19,389 nucleotides of DNA from an uncultured Verrucomicrobiota bacterium (GTDB taxonomy: Bacteria > Verrucomicrobiota > Kiritimatiellia > RFP12 > UBA1067). The notes beneath the pieces are model-generated. The model did not search any database. It had not been told where the DNA came from and worked only from the letters and a program-made list of their open reading frames with translations. The first letter of the stretch is position 1. Every line of letters starts with the position of its first letter. Shown one piece after another: positions 1 to 7,269 of the stretch. Position numbers and translations under genes: made by a program. The stretch covers positions 1-19,389 of the forward strand of contig CAMPAF010000019.1 in assembly GCA_946631535.1 (NCBI GenBank). The letters are read 5' to 3'.

Positions 1-101
1 GGCGTTCCCTTGCCCGGCTCGTCGTGGAAATAGCCGTTCTTCTCCCAAATGGGGTACCATTTGGCTTCCGACGCCTTTGCGTCATAACGCTTGTCCATCA
101 T
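1..101 (-). CDS. valS: Valyl-tRNA synthetase, N-terminal fragment
   Basis: Only the first 33 codons lie in the window; the gene runs off the left edge. The translation begins MMDKRYDAKASEAKWYPIWE and continues with KNGYFHDEPGKGT. This matches the conserved start of class Ia valyl-tRNA synthetase (tyrosine-Asp, then W-Y-x-x-W-E-x-x-G-Y-F), the enzyme that charges tRNA-Val in the cytoplasm. Two adjacent ATG codons (101-99 and 98-96) could start it. AGAGG about 11 nt upstream of the first is the best ribosome site. A TGGTATAAT promoter lies 36 nt upstream of the first ATG, so the gene is probably transcribed separately from the phosphodiesterase gene behind it. Leucyl or isoleucyl synthetase is less likely from this motif, but 33 residues is a small sample. 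Confidence 0.8.
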   Translation of the reverse strand, partial: MMDKRYDAKASEAKWYPIWEKNGYFHDEPGKGT

Positions 102-137
102 CTTCTACTTTGCCTCTTGTGGAAAAAAAGTTCGGAT

Positions 138-146
138 ATTATACCA
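138..146 (-). promoter_or_regulatory. Extended -10 promoter of valS
   Basis: The minus strand reads TGGTATAAT, a perfect -10 hexamer with a TG-type extension. No TTGnnn hexamer is seen 16-18 bp upstream. The predicted start site leaves a leader of about 30 nt with a ribosome site. It lies between the stop of the phosphodiesterase gene (160) and valS. A small inverted repeat TAAGT/ACTTA (147-162) overlaps its upstream side. Confidence 0.6.
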
Positions 147-159
147 TAAGTTCGCCGAC

Positions 160-1074
160 TTACGGCGCCTGCGCCCCCGCCTTCGATGCCGCGCAAACCG
201 CCTTCAGGCCCTCCCAAAGCTCCACGGGGCAGTTCGAGCAGATGCCGTCCACCCCGCACCCGAACACCTCGACCGCGTCCTCGGGACGATCGACGCACCA
301 GGTGTAGAACGTGACGCCGCGCCTATGGACGGACGCGATGTAGTCGGGCGTCAGCAGGTCAAGGTCGAACATCGGCGAGAAGTTCCGGCATTCCGGACGG
401 GCGTCCAGCTCGGCCAGCTGCCGGGCGACGGGAATGGGCGTGCAGCCCTTTCGCCAGCCGTCCGAATAGCAGTTGACGCAATGCTGGAACGTGGCGCGCG
501 GGAACGCCTTCACGAGGGCGGCGCGCGTGGCCTTGTGCGCGAGGAAGATGATGTTCTCCTCCTTCATGTTCGGATGCCGCCGCCACGCGGCCTGAATGAG
601 CGGCACGATCTCCGGGCGGGGATCCTTCACCTCGAGCGTGATCTTGCGTCCGTCGTCCGGGATGAGGGCGAACACCTCGTCGATGCGCGGCACGCGGCAG
701 TCCGCGCGCCCCGCGAACTGGAGTCCCTTGATCGCGCCCACGTCCACCTTGTCGAGCGTGCCCTTCCAGCAGACGTTCGTGGCGAGGCCCGCGATGCCGA
801 ACGTGCGCTTGAGGTTCATGTCGTGCACGCAGTAGACCTCGCCGTCGTTCGTCATGTAGAAGTCGCACTCGAAGCAGAAGCCGTTGTCGACGGCCCGGCG
901 GAACGCCAGGAGCGTGTTCTCCGGCACCGACCGCGCGTCGCCGCGGTGGCCGGTTATCATGGACCGCGTGACGCGCCGCCCGTTCGGTAGCACGAGCGCG
1001 CCGTTCTTCTGCACGGCCTGCGCCCCCGAAACGCATAGCGCAAAGAGCATCCCGGCAATCACACGTTTCTTCAT
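160..1074 (-). CDS. Secreted glycerophosphodiester phosphodiesterase
   Basis: A 304-residue GDPD-family TIM-barrel enzyme, expected to hydrolyse glycerophosphodiesters to glycerol-3-phosphate and an alcohol. Residues 1-20 are a typical Sec signal peptide (Lys-Lys, hydrophobic core, A-Q-A cleavage site), so it should act outside the cytoplasmic membrane. Family hallmarks are visible: HRG at 43-45, PENTLLAF at 51-58, the acidic pair E69/D71 in FECDFY, H84 in VHD, and LEVK at 147-150. The family's catalytic histidines correspond to H43 and H84. A start at 1074 is chosen because it gives the signal peptide and has AGGA/AGAGAA upstream. It begins 12 nt after the 46-codon gene and is probably co-transcribed with it. 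The substrate cannot be told from sequence. Confidence 0.88.
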   Translation of the reverse strand: MKKRVIAGMLFALCVSGAQAVQKNGALVLPNGRRVTRSMITGHRGDARSVPENTLLAFRRAVDNGFCFECDFYMTNDGEVYCVHDMNLKRTFGIAGLATNVCWKGTLDKVDVGAIKGLQFAGRADCRVPRIDEVFALIPDDGRKITLEVKDPRPEIVPLIQAAWRRHPNMKEENIIFLAHKATRAALVKAFPRATFQHCVNCYSDGWRKGCTPIPVARQLAELDARPECRNFSPMFDLDLLTPDYIASVHRRGVTFYTWCVDRPEDAVEVFGCGVDGICSNCPVELWEGLKAVCAASKAGAQAP

Positions 1075-1086
1075 TTCTCTTGTTCC

Positions 1087-1227
1087 TCAAAATTCCTCGG
1101 TGAGCTTGCGCAACTCCGCGCGCAGGCGCTCCGCCTCGGCCTCGTCGCCGTGCATGACGGCGTATTCAAGCAGCGCGTCCAGCCGCTTGATCTCCTCGAT
1201 CCAATCGTCTCTCTGTGGCATCGCCAT
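1087..1227 (-). CDS. Small 46-residue helical protein, unknown
   Basis: A short gene beginning MAMPQRDDWIEEIKRLDALL and ending RAELRKLTEEF, followed by TGA. GGGAG lies about 9 nt before the ATG, and the stop sits 12 nt before the phosphodiesterase start, so the two look like one transcript from the promoter at 1266-1276. The residues after position 8 are strongly helix-forming, with spaced Ile, Leu and Ala among charged residues, compatible with a short coiled coil or helical hairpin. No signal peptide and no known family recognised. A longer overlapping frame on the same strand (to 1343) has Arg/Cys/Ser-rich noise composition and was not chosen. The ribosome site, promoter and composition support a real gene; function is unknown. 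Confidence 0.6.
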   Translation of the reverse strand: MAMPQRDDWIEEIKRLDALLEYAVMHGDEAEAERLRAELRKLTEEF

Positions 1228-1265
1228 GGCTTCATACTCCCTTCATCTGCCTCTAATGCATGTTT

Positions 1266-1276
1266 ATTATACCACA
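1266..1276 (-). promoter_or_regulatory. Promoter for the 46-codon gene and phosphodiesterase
   Basis: The minus strand reads TGTGGTATAAT, the clearest form of the extended -10 element seen repeatedly in this window. The -10 ends 38 nt before the ATG at 1227, giving a leader of about 30 nt that includes GGGAG. No convincing -35 hexamer is seen. Confidence 0.6.
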
Positions 1277-1353
1277 GATCCGCGGTACAAGGTTGAGGAT
1301 TCACTTCCAAATCCAAGATAATACATCGCCCTCTTCCACACATCCTGCCGCTA

Positions 1354-1362
1354 TGCTATACT
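1354..1362 (+). promoter_or_regulatory. Promoter of the MBL-fold gene, leaderless type
   Basis: TGCTATACT ends 7 nt before the ATG at 1370. With usual -10 to start-site geometry transcription would begin within about one base of the start codon. No ribosome-binding sequence lies before the ATG. Confidence 0.5.
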
Positions 1363-1369
1363 AGGCCGC

Positions 1370-2359
1370 ATGAAAACCAACGTAACGCGCAAGAACTTTC
1401 TCCTTTCCTCCGCCTTGGCGGCTGCCGCCGGTTGCATGACCGACAAGGCGGCCGCACCAGAGGCCGCCACGCAGGCGATCTCCACCGAACCCGGCATCCG
1501 TGTCCGCTTCCTCGGCACAGGCGCGGCTGGCTGGAAGCCGGAGTGGGCCGCCAAGAACCCGCACATGCGCCGCCAGTCCAGTGTGCTGCTCGAGAACAAG
1601 GTGCTCATCGACTTCACGATGTGCTCGTTCGACAAGCTGCCGAAGGACTGCCATCCCGAAGTGCTATTCCAGACGCATTCGCACGGCGACCACTACAACC
1701 CCACGGCCGCCGTCAAGTCCGGCGTGAAGCGCATGTACGTGCAGGAGACGTGGGCGGACGCCGCGCGCCAGGAGGTCGCCATGGCGGCCGAGAAGCTGGG
1801 CCTGCCCGCCCCCGAGGTCATCGGGCTCCCGTTCGGTAAGCCGGTTGTCGAGTGCGGCATGCGCTTCACGGGCGTGCCCGCCAACCACAGCACCTCGCGC
1901 GTCACGGACGGCGTCCTGGAACGCACCTCGCTCTATCTCGTGGAGAAAGGCACCTCGCGCCTCCTGTACGCCACCGATACCGGCGGCATCATGGGCGACG
2001 CAGCGCGCATGATCGGCATCGACCCGCACATCAGGGAAAAGACGGCGGCCCGCTACGCCGCCTCCAAGCCATTCGTCCACGAGCCGCAGGCCCTCACCGC
2101 GTTCATCATGGAGGCGACCGATATCGACCTTGACGAGGACTTCCGTCTGTTCGTCCACTCGAGCGTGCAGGTCGTCTCGCGCATAACCAACATGCTGCTC
2201 AAGAGCGATCGCCTCAAGCTGCCGCCCGGCCAGCACGTGTACCTCACCCACCTCGGTCTCGGCGACAAGTACCGTGGTTGGCCTTCGGAGCGGATCGACA
2301 AAGAACTTCCAGCCCCCCTCAAAGCCGCCTACGACGGCCTTGAGCTGGTGCTGGGCTGA
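1370..2359 (+). CDS. MBL-fold metallohydrolase, exported lipoprotein
   Basis: A 329-residue metallo-beta-lactamase-fold hydrolase. The metal-binding motif HSHGDH is at 103-108, with further likely ligands H173 (ANHS), D203 (TDTGG) and H294 (THLGLGD), the pattern of the lactamase_B_2/PhnP/RNase Z-like branch. The N-terminus (TRKNFLLSSALAAAAGC) has a twin-residue, Tat-like Arg-Lys and a lipobox ending at C22, so a lipid-anchored exported protein is likely, perhaps exported by Tat. The substrate is unknown; phosphodiester, lactone or nucleotide-like substrates are all possible for this fold. The ATG at 1370 is supported by the signal sequence and by the -10 element 7 nt upstream. Its stop abuts the stop of the convergent mnmA with no spacer. 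Confidence 0.85.
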   Translation: MKTNVTRKNFLLSSALAAAAGCMTDKAAAPEAATQAISTEPGIRVRFLGTGAAGWKPEWAAKNPHMRRQSSVLLENKVLIDFTMCSFDKLPKDCHPEVLFQTHSHGDHYNPTAAVKSGVKRMYVQETWADAARQEVAMAAEKLGLPAPEVIGLPFGKPVVECGMRFTGVPANHSTSRVTDGVLERTSLYLVEKGTSRLLYATDTGGIMGDAARMIGIDPHIREKTAARYAASKPFVHEPQALTAFIMEATDIDLDEDFRLFVHSSVQVVSRITNMLLKSDRLKLPPGQHVYLTHLGLGDKYRGWPSERIDKELPAPLKAAYDGLELVLG

Positions 2360-3445
2360 TCAGGCGATGACGCCGCCGCAGAGGACGGCGTCGCCGTCGG
2401 CCTCGTAGAACACGGCGGACTGGCCAGGCGTCACGCCCGTGAGGCCGGACGGCATGCGGCAGACGACCTCGCCCGATGGATCCGTCTCCAACGTCGCCGG
2501 GCCGCGCGGTTCGCCGGTGGAGCGGATCTTCACGCGGCAGGGTATGGGTTGCGGTCGCGCAGGAGCGCGACCCTCCCGCGGCGCAAACATTCCCCACTGC
2601 ATGTCCGTCACGCGGAATTCGGTGCGGACGAGCTCGTCCTTCGTCCCCACGACGACCTCGTTGCGGCAGGCGTCTAGGCGTACCACGTACAGAGGTTCGC
2701 GCGCAGCAATCCCCAATCCCTTCCGCTGGCCAATCGTGTAGTTCCAGAAACCGTTGTGGCGCTTGAGTACGCGCCCGTCGGTGGAGACGATGTTCCCCTC
2801 GCGCGGGGGCGCACCGAGAAGCTCGTTCCGGTCGCCAGAGTAGAAGTCCTGCGAATCCGGCTTGTCCGCCGCCGCGAGGCCGGCATCGGCGGCGATCCGC
2901 CGCACCTCTTCCTTCGTCAGCTCGCCGAGAGGAAAAAGCTGGCGTGCGAGCTGGCCCTGCGAAAGGCGGTAGAGGAAGTAGCTCTGGTCCTTGCGCGAAT
3001 CCTTGGCGCGCAGAAGCGCGAAGCGTCCGTCGCGTTCCTCGACGCGCGCGTAGTGGCCGGTTGCAAACTTGTCGAACGCCAGACCCTGCGCCGCCGCCAG
3101 GTCAGGCAGAAGCCCGAACTTCATCTTCGCGTTGCAGAACACGCATGGGTTGGGCGTCTTGCCATCGAGGTATGTGCTGCGGAAGTAGGCGAGAATCTCT
3201 TTCTCGTAGGCACTCGCGCAGTCGAACACGCGATAGGGAATCCCGATCCGCTCGGCGAACGCGGCGGCGGCGGCGATGTCCTCCACCTCGCCAGAGCCGA
3301 AGCAGGCGTCGTTCGCGCCGCCGGCGTAGCGCCCTTCCTGCCAGAGCCTCATCGTTATGCCCACCACATCGTGCCCGGCGCGCTTGAGGAGCAGCGCGGC
3401 CACGCTTGAATCGACGCCGCCGGAAAGCCCAACCGCCACCTTCAT
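2360..3445 (-). CDS. mnmA: tRNA 2-thiouridylase, MnmA family variant
   Basis: A 361-residue enzyme of the MnmA/TrmU family, which adenylates and thiolates U34 of tRNA-Lys, -Glu and -Gln. It has the ATP-pyrophosphatase P-loop SGGVDSS (8-14), NPCVFCN with C101 and C104 (99-105), the ATGHYA motif (128-133), GKD-like KDQSYFLY (152-159) and NYTIGQRKGLGI (235-246). Classical MnmA has the second catalytic cysteine in an SQDxCF motif; here the motif reads SQDFYSGD (198-205) with no cysteine. Extra cysteines occur at C48 (ACFG) and C76 (FDCA). This resembles a variant subfamily I recall from anaerobes, possibly using an Fe-S cluster. The ATG overlaps the hydE stop by 4 nt. Residues near 313-320 contain an inserted hairpin-encoded stretch (GREGRAPARPQ). 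Confidence 0.88.
   Translation of the reverse strand: MKVAVGLSGGVDSSVAALLLKRAGHDVVGITMRLWQEGRYAGGANDACFGSGEVEDIAAAAAFAERIGIPYRVFDCASAYEKEILAYFRSTYLDGKTPNPCVFCNAKMKFGLLPDLAAAQGLAFDKFATGHYARVEERDGRFALLRAKDSRKDQSYFLYRLSQGQLARQLFPLGELTKEEVRRIAADAGLAAADKPDSQDFYSGDRNELLGAPPREGNIVSTDGRVLKRHNGFWNYTIGQRKGLGIAAREPLYVVRLDACRNEVVVGTKDELVRTEFRVTDMQWGMFAPREGRAPARPQPIPCRVKIRSTGEPRGPATLETDPSGEVVCRMPSGLTGVTPGQSAVFYEADGDAVLCGGVIA
2553..2572. repeat. Palindromic REP-like hairpin inside mnmA
   Basis: GGTCGCGC, loop AGGA, GCGCGACC: a perfect 8-bp stem with a 4-nt loop inside the coding sequence. On the mnmA strand it encodes the Arg/Ala/Pro-rich segment REGRAPARPQ, which interrupts a region that is conserved in the family. 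It looks like an intragenic extragenic-palindrome-type insertion that kept the frame. Confidence 0.6.
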
Positions 3446-4569
3446 TCGGCACCACCTTCCGGGATAGATGCGCTCCCGCGCGTCCGTTTCCTGAAATGAA
3501 GGCTGTCGCCGCGATGGCCGTAGTCCACAGTCTCACCGATCGCCGCCAGCCGACGCTCGAGGCAGCCCTTGCAGAGGCCCGCGTTCTCGTCGAGGCACGG
3601 CTTGCCGGCGTAGAGCTGGTAGCTGCGGCGGTACTTCGTGTCCGTGATGTTCGGCATTATGACGTTCGCGCCTGCGCGGATGCCGCGTTCGCGGCCATCC
3701 GGCGCGAGCGCCTGGAGCGCCGTTGCGGCGGCGATGTTCACGTCATGCAGGTAAAGCCGCGTGACGGCGATCATCTTGAGGCCAAGGGTCAGTGCCTGGT
3801 GGCTAGTGGCTGGTGGCTGGTGGCTAGTGCCCAATGGCGTATCGGGGTGCGGGATGTACGGGCCCATGCCGATCATGTCCACGTCCATCTCGGCGAAGAA
3901 CTCTATGTCGCGCGCAAGGTCGTCGTACGTCTGCCCAGGCAGGCCGCACATCACGCCCGTCCCAACCTGGTATCCGCAGCGGCGGAGCGCGCGCAGGCAC
4001 TCGACCCGGCGTTCCCAGCTGTGCCCTGCCGGATGCAGCGTGGCGTAGAGCTCCGGGTTCGAGGTCTCGATGCGCAGCAGATAGCGCGCCGCGCCCGCTT
4101 CCCTCCACCTGCGGTAAGTCTCCTCGGTCTGCTCGCCGAGCGAGAGCGTCACGCCCAGGTCGAGCGGCGCGATGCGCAGCAGCACGTCCTCGATGAAGCG
4201 CGTGTGCGCCTCGCTCTCGATCTCCCCGGACTGTATGACGAGCGAGGCGTAGCCCTGTTTCGCGTCCAGCTCCGCCAGGCGCACGATATCGTCCGCCGAG
4301 AGCTGGTAGCGCTGCAAGTTCCCGTTCGACCTGCGGATGCCGCAGTAGTAGCAGTCCTTCGCGCAGACGTTCCCCGCCTCGACTATTCCGCGCATCGCCA
4401 CGCGCTTCCCGCAGTACTTCACCTTCAGCGCGTACGCGGCGTCGAAGAGCGACTGGATGCCGGCTTCGTCCTCCACCGAAAGAAGCGCGGCCAGCTCCGG
4501 CCGCGCCAACGCGCGCGGGCGTTCAGCCGCCCGCGCAAGCAGATCGCCAATCACTTCCACGTCACTCAT
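3442..4569 (-). CDS. hydE: [FeFe]-hydrogenase maturation radical SAM protein HydE
   Basis: A 375-residue radical-SAM protein. The 4Fe-4S motif CX3CX2C is at C69, C73 and C76 (CAKDCYYCGIRRSN, 69-82), and the GIRRSNxNLQRY stretch is characteristic of HydE. A second cysteine set, C325-X7-C333-X2-C336, matches the accessory cluster site known from HydE structures. HydE works with HydF and HydG to build the H-cluster of [FeFe]-hydrogenase, so the host should be a hydrogen-metabolising anaerobe; neither partner is in this window. The start at 4569 overlaps the upstream gene by 8 nt and the stop overlaps mnmA by 4 nt, implying translational coupling. Residues about 247-260 (GTSHQPPATSHQAL) are a low-complexity insertion encoded by a minisatellite. 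The related methylornithine synthase PylB is less likely because no pyl genes are near. Confidence 0.87.
   Translation of the reverse strand: MSDVEVIGDLLARAAERPRALARPELAALLSVEDEAGIQSLFDAAYALKVKYCGKRVAMRGIVEAGNVCAKDCYYCGIRRSNGNLQRYQLSADDIVRLAELDAKQGYASLVIQSGEIESEAHTRFIEDVLLRIAPLDLGVTLSLGEQTEETYRRWREAGAARYLLRIETSNPELYATLHPAGHSWERRVECLRALRRCGYQVGTGVMCGLPGQTYDDLARDIEFFAEMDVDMIGMGPYIPHPDTPLGTSHQPPATSHQALTLGLKMIAVTRLYLHDVNIAAATALQALAPDGRERGIRAGANVIMPNITDTKYRRSYQLYAGKPCLDENAGLCKGCLERRLAAIGETVDYGHRGDSLHFRKRTRGSASIPEGGAE
3795..3830. repeat. Minisatellite inside hydE (TGGTGGCTAG-type units)
   Basis: The plus strand holds successive units CTGGTGGCTAG, TGGCTGGTGGC and TGGTGGCTAGTG, built from TGGTGGC and TAG blocks. 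It encodes TSHQPPATSHQ on the hydE strand. Its simple-repeat nature contrasts with the rest of the gene and suggests an in-frame expansion or insertion in a surface loop. Confidence 0.65.
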
Positions 4570-6412
4570 TGTCCGCGCCCATCAGCGATGCCGCCGTGAA
4601 CGCATTGAACGCCGATCCGAAGTTCTTGAGCTCGTTTGCCGTGATGCGCAGGATCGCGCGCGCGGAACCGTTCGGATCGGTCCAGCAGGCGTACGCCAGC
4701 GCGCTGTTCTTCTCCGCTGGCGTCATAGCCGCCACCATCGCCTTGTACTGTTTGGCCTCGCTCTTCTTGGCAGTCTTAGCCATGATCGGGAGAATTGCCT
4801 CACGCACAAGCGAATAGACTTCAAGGTAGAATACGGCAGCAGGCCGCTTCTCAACCGTTTCAGGCAAGGCGGCCGCAATGCGCGCCTCGCCGCTACCAGA
4901 CGCATCCGGCAAAGGCTTGAGGCCGGTGGCCGCGCAACGCGTACGTATCATGTTGCCCGTACGGGCCGTCTTGCACGCCGTATTGCCTGCGCCAAGGATC
5001 CTCTTTATGGTCTTCTTGGCTTTCGCCAATTCCTTCTCTTCCTTGTCGCCAGGCTTCACGCCCGCCTCTGCGGAGCACAGGTCGATGAGGGCATGCCAGT
5101 CGAACACGATGCTGTCCCCCTTCTTCGTCAGCAGCCCCTTGCCAGGCCATTGCTTCCCGACCGCGGCGACAAGCCCGTCCAGGAAACGATCCACCACCTT
5201 GCACTCGACTTCGGCCTGCGCCGCCCATTCCACCTGCTCGAAGTAGGGATGGACGGCCTCGTCGAAAGCTAGCCAGCCGCCCGTCCAGTCCTTTGCCCCA
5301 GGGAACGGCACGTCCTTGACCAGCTGCGTCACTAGTCCCTCGACCTCTTTCAGGAAGCCCGCGTACTTTGCGTAGTCGTCGTCCTTGACAAGTTCCGCAA
5401 CGAAAGTCGGCAGCAGCTCGCATACGGCTTCCTTGTCCTTCTTGAACGTCGCCTCGTCCATCGTCTGGCAGAGAATGCGGTCTCCGCCAAAAAGGAACAC
5501 CGGCGCTCTAGCTGGAACATTGTCCAGCACACCTGCTGGCAGGACGAAGTCCGAGGCGAATGGCGCCTTCTTGCCGGACCTAGGCGTAAGCCGAGCCTCC
5601 ATTGTTAGGCCGTTAACGTCAAGATCGAGCGTAACGGAGCAAGATGCGACAGACCGCAACATCTCTTGCGCCTTGTTCTGGCGAGATGCCTGAAGCCCGG
5701 TCACCTTGTTCGCCAGATCGACATCGTTCGTCCCCACCTTCGCAAGAACCTTCTGCTGCTCGTTGGCCAACGATTCCGCCAACGTCGATATCGCGTCCAT
5801 GCCACGCTGCACGACCTCAATGCAGACAAGCGGCGAATCCTTCTCCTTCTCGCGCTTGGCGTTCATCGCACTGAAGTCCTCCAGCGCGCGAGCCGCGATC
5901 GAAGGAGACGATGCAAAGGCGCAGTAGCGGTTGTCGGCCGTGTATTTGACGTACGTGTCGTTCGAGTTCGTCTTCCCCGGCAAGAGATGGACCGTACCGT
6001 CCGCCTCACGCGTCGCGCCGGGGTGGTTCATCGTCATGGTCGCTGGACCGTCCACGCTCGGATACACCAGCACCGTCTCGAACAAGTCTTCGACGGAAAC
6101 CTGATCCAGATTCGTGGCCGCAACCTCCCATGCAGGCGACTGGATGTAGGCGAGCCACGTGATCGGCCCGTCGGCGCGGAAGCGGCCGTACTTCTCCACC
6201 AGCTGCTGCTGCCCCCCGGTGAGAAGCAGCGTAGGGACGATAGGGTTGCTGATCATCGTGCCGAGCGCAGTCACCTTCTTCGTCACGTCTCCGAAGGGCG
6301 CCATCTGCGCCGAAGCCACCAGCACTGGCTTTGACTTCGTATCTTCCACAATTCCTGCCACCAGCGCCAGCGATGCTGCCACGGCCAAGAAGGTCGCTAT
6401 TGTCTTCTTCAT
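4562..6412 (-). CDS. Large exported protein of unknown function
   Basis: A 616-residue protein I do not recognise. Residues 1-20 (MKKTIATFLAVAASLALVAG) form a clear signal peptide, so the mature protein is extracytoplasmic. The rest is soluble-looking, rich in Lys, Glu and Ala, with several isolated Cys and no transmembrane segments visible by eye. The start at 6412 is chosen over an open frame extending to 6610 because it gives the signal peptide, has AAAGGAG about 10 nt upstream, and lies 27 nt after a perfect TGGTATAAT; the upstream extension runs through the exonuclease gene. It is the first gene of an overlapping operon with hydE and mnmA, with an 8-nt overlap into hydE. Why an exported protein should be coupled to these cytosolic enzymes is unclear. 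Confidence 0.75.
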   Translation of the reverse strand: MKKTIATFLAVAASLALVAGIVEDTKSKPVLVASAQMAPFGDVTKKVTALGTMISNPIVPTLLLTGGQQQLVEKYGRFRADGPITWLAYIQSPAWEVAATNLDQVSVEDLFETVLVYPSVDGPATMTMNHPGATREADGTVHLLPGKTNSNDTYVKYTADNRYCAFASSPSIAARALEDFSAMNAKREKEKDSPLVCIEVVQRGMDAISTLAESLANEQQKVLAKVGTNDVDLANKVTGLQASRQNKAQEMLRSVASCSVTLDLDVNGLTMEARLTPRSGKKAPFASDFVLPAGVLDNVPARAPVFLFGGDRILCQTMDEATFKKDKEAVCELLPTFVAELVKDDDYAKYAGFLKEVEGLVTQLVKDVPFPGAKDWTGGWLAFDEAVHPYFEQVEWAAQAEVECKVVDRFLDGLVAAVGKQWPGKGLLTKKGDSIVFDWHALIDLCSAEAGVKPGDKEEKELAKAKKTIKRILGAGNTACKTARTGNMIRTRCAATGLKPLPDASGSGEARIAAALPETVEKRPAAVFYLEVYSLVREAILPIMAKTAKKSEAKQYKAMVAAMTPAEKNSALAYACWTDPNGSARAILRITANELKNFGSAFNAFTAASLMGADNE

Positions 6413-6435
6413 TTTCTGTTGTCTCCTTTGCGTTG

Positions 6436-7263
6436 CTACATTATACCATACTCCGCCGGCCGCAACGCGTTCCACGCGTCGAGATAGCGCGCCAAGTAGG
6501 CACCACCCGGCTCGGCGGACTTCGCAGACAAGAGGTCGCGCACGCTCTGCTGCTCCTGCGCATACTGGGTTGCATCGAACGTGCCCTTGAAATGCTCCAC
6601 GCGCAGCCAAAGCAGATAGGTGGTTAGCGCGTCGAATGCGTTGTACTCCACGATCTCGCGCCGCTTGCCGCCGTAGAAGAGCCCCGCCACGTCGTCGCCT
6701 GTCGTATCGAGCTTGCCGGGGATGCCGCAGAGGTTCGCTATCTCGTTGAGCGAGCAGCCGGTACCCTTCTTGAAGCCGCCCACCACGTCTATCAGGTCAA
6801 TGGCGTCCATGTCCCACGGCTTGCCGCACACCTGCTTCGCGAACTCGGGAAGCGAAAGGCCGTTCACGATCGCCCGCTGCGCGAGGATGTGGATGTCGGA
6901 CTGGCGCGAGTTGAAGCCCACGAGGGTAGGATGCGCCTTGCAGAACTTGCCGAGGAAGCGAGCGAGGATGTCCGCCTCCGTCACCGACACGTCCTCCGGC
7001 CGCTCGGGCAGCGTCCAAAGATGGAGCTTCACGCCATTGGCCGCCTCCACGCGCACGACGGCGGCGATGGAGACGATACGGCAGAGCACGGTCTTGAGGA
7101 ACGGCTGAGGGTTTTCCTCGGTTGCGCCGCCCTGCTCCCACATCACGCGCAGCACCTCGTCGTCGGACACGGCCGTGCCCAAGTGGTAGAGGCGGCGCCC
7201 GGCCGTCAAGTCCGGTGCCCACTCGCAGTCGAACGCCCAAGTCTGCTTGCTTGCCTGTTGCAT
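6436..7263 (-). CDS. PolB-like 3'-5' exonuclease (DEDDy)
   Basis: A 275-residue protein with the three exonuclease motifs of the DnaQ-like DEDDy superfamily in the right order: ExoI FDCEW with D12 and E14, ExoII GFNSRQSDI with N118 and D123, and ExoIII EYNAFDALT with Y207 and D211. Its length and the motif context (GFNSRxFDxP-like, then YNxxDxLTTYLLWLR) fit the predicted stand-alone exonucleases related to the proofreading domain of DNA polymerase B. It would degrade or trim DNA or RNA 3' ends using two metal ions. It lies 18 nt downstream of rsmE. The ATG at 7263 has no Shine-Dalgarno but sits 6 nt after a TATACT element, so it may be made from a leaderless mRNA as well as by read-through from rsmE. 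The cellular role is unknown. Confidence 0.82.
   Translation of the reverse strand: MQQASKQTWAFDCEWAPDLTAGRRLYHLGTAVSDDEVLRVMWEQGGATEENPQPFLKTVLCRIVSIAAVVRVEAANGVKLHLWTLPERPEDVSVTEADILARFLGKFCKAHPTLVGFNSRQSDIHILAQRAIVNGLSLPEFAKQVCGKPWDMDAIDLIDVVGGFKKGTGCSLNEIANLCGIPGKLDTTGDDVAGLFYGGKRREIVEYNAFDALTTYLLWLRVEHFKGTFDATQYAQEQQSVRDLLSAKSAEPGGAYLARYLDAWNALRPAEYGIM
6440..6448 (-). promoter_or_regulatory. Promoter for the exported protein-hydE-mnmA operon
   Basis: The minus strand reads TGGTATAAT. The hexamer overlaps the last sense codons (Ile-Met) just before the stop of the upstream exonuclease gene, so the operon promoter is written into the end of that reading frame. A ribosome site AAAGGAG follows before the ATG at 6412. 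Confidence 0.6.
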
Positions 7264-7269
7264 GGCACA

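Noticed and set aside
1071..1343. 90-codon minus-strand frame overlapping the small gene
   Set aside because: Cys/Arg/Ser-rich composition, would start upstream of the predicted promoter; the 46-codon frame has a better ribosome site and spacing.
6413..6610. Upstream extension of the 616-residue exported protein
   Set aside because: It would run through the exonuclease gene and the TGGTATAAT promoter and bury the signal peptide.
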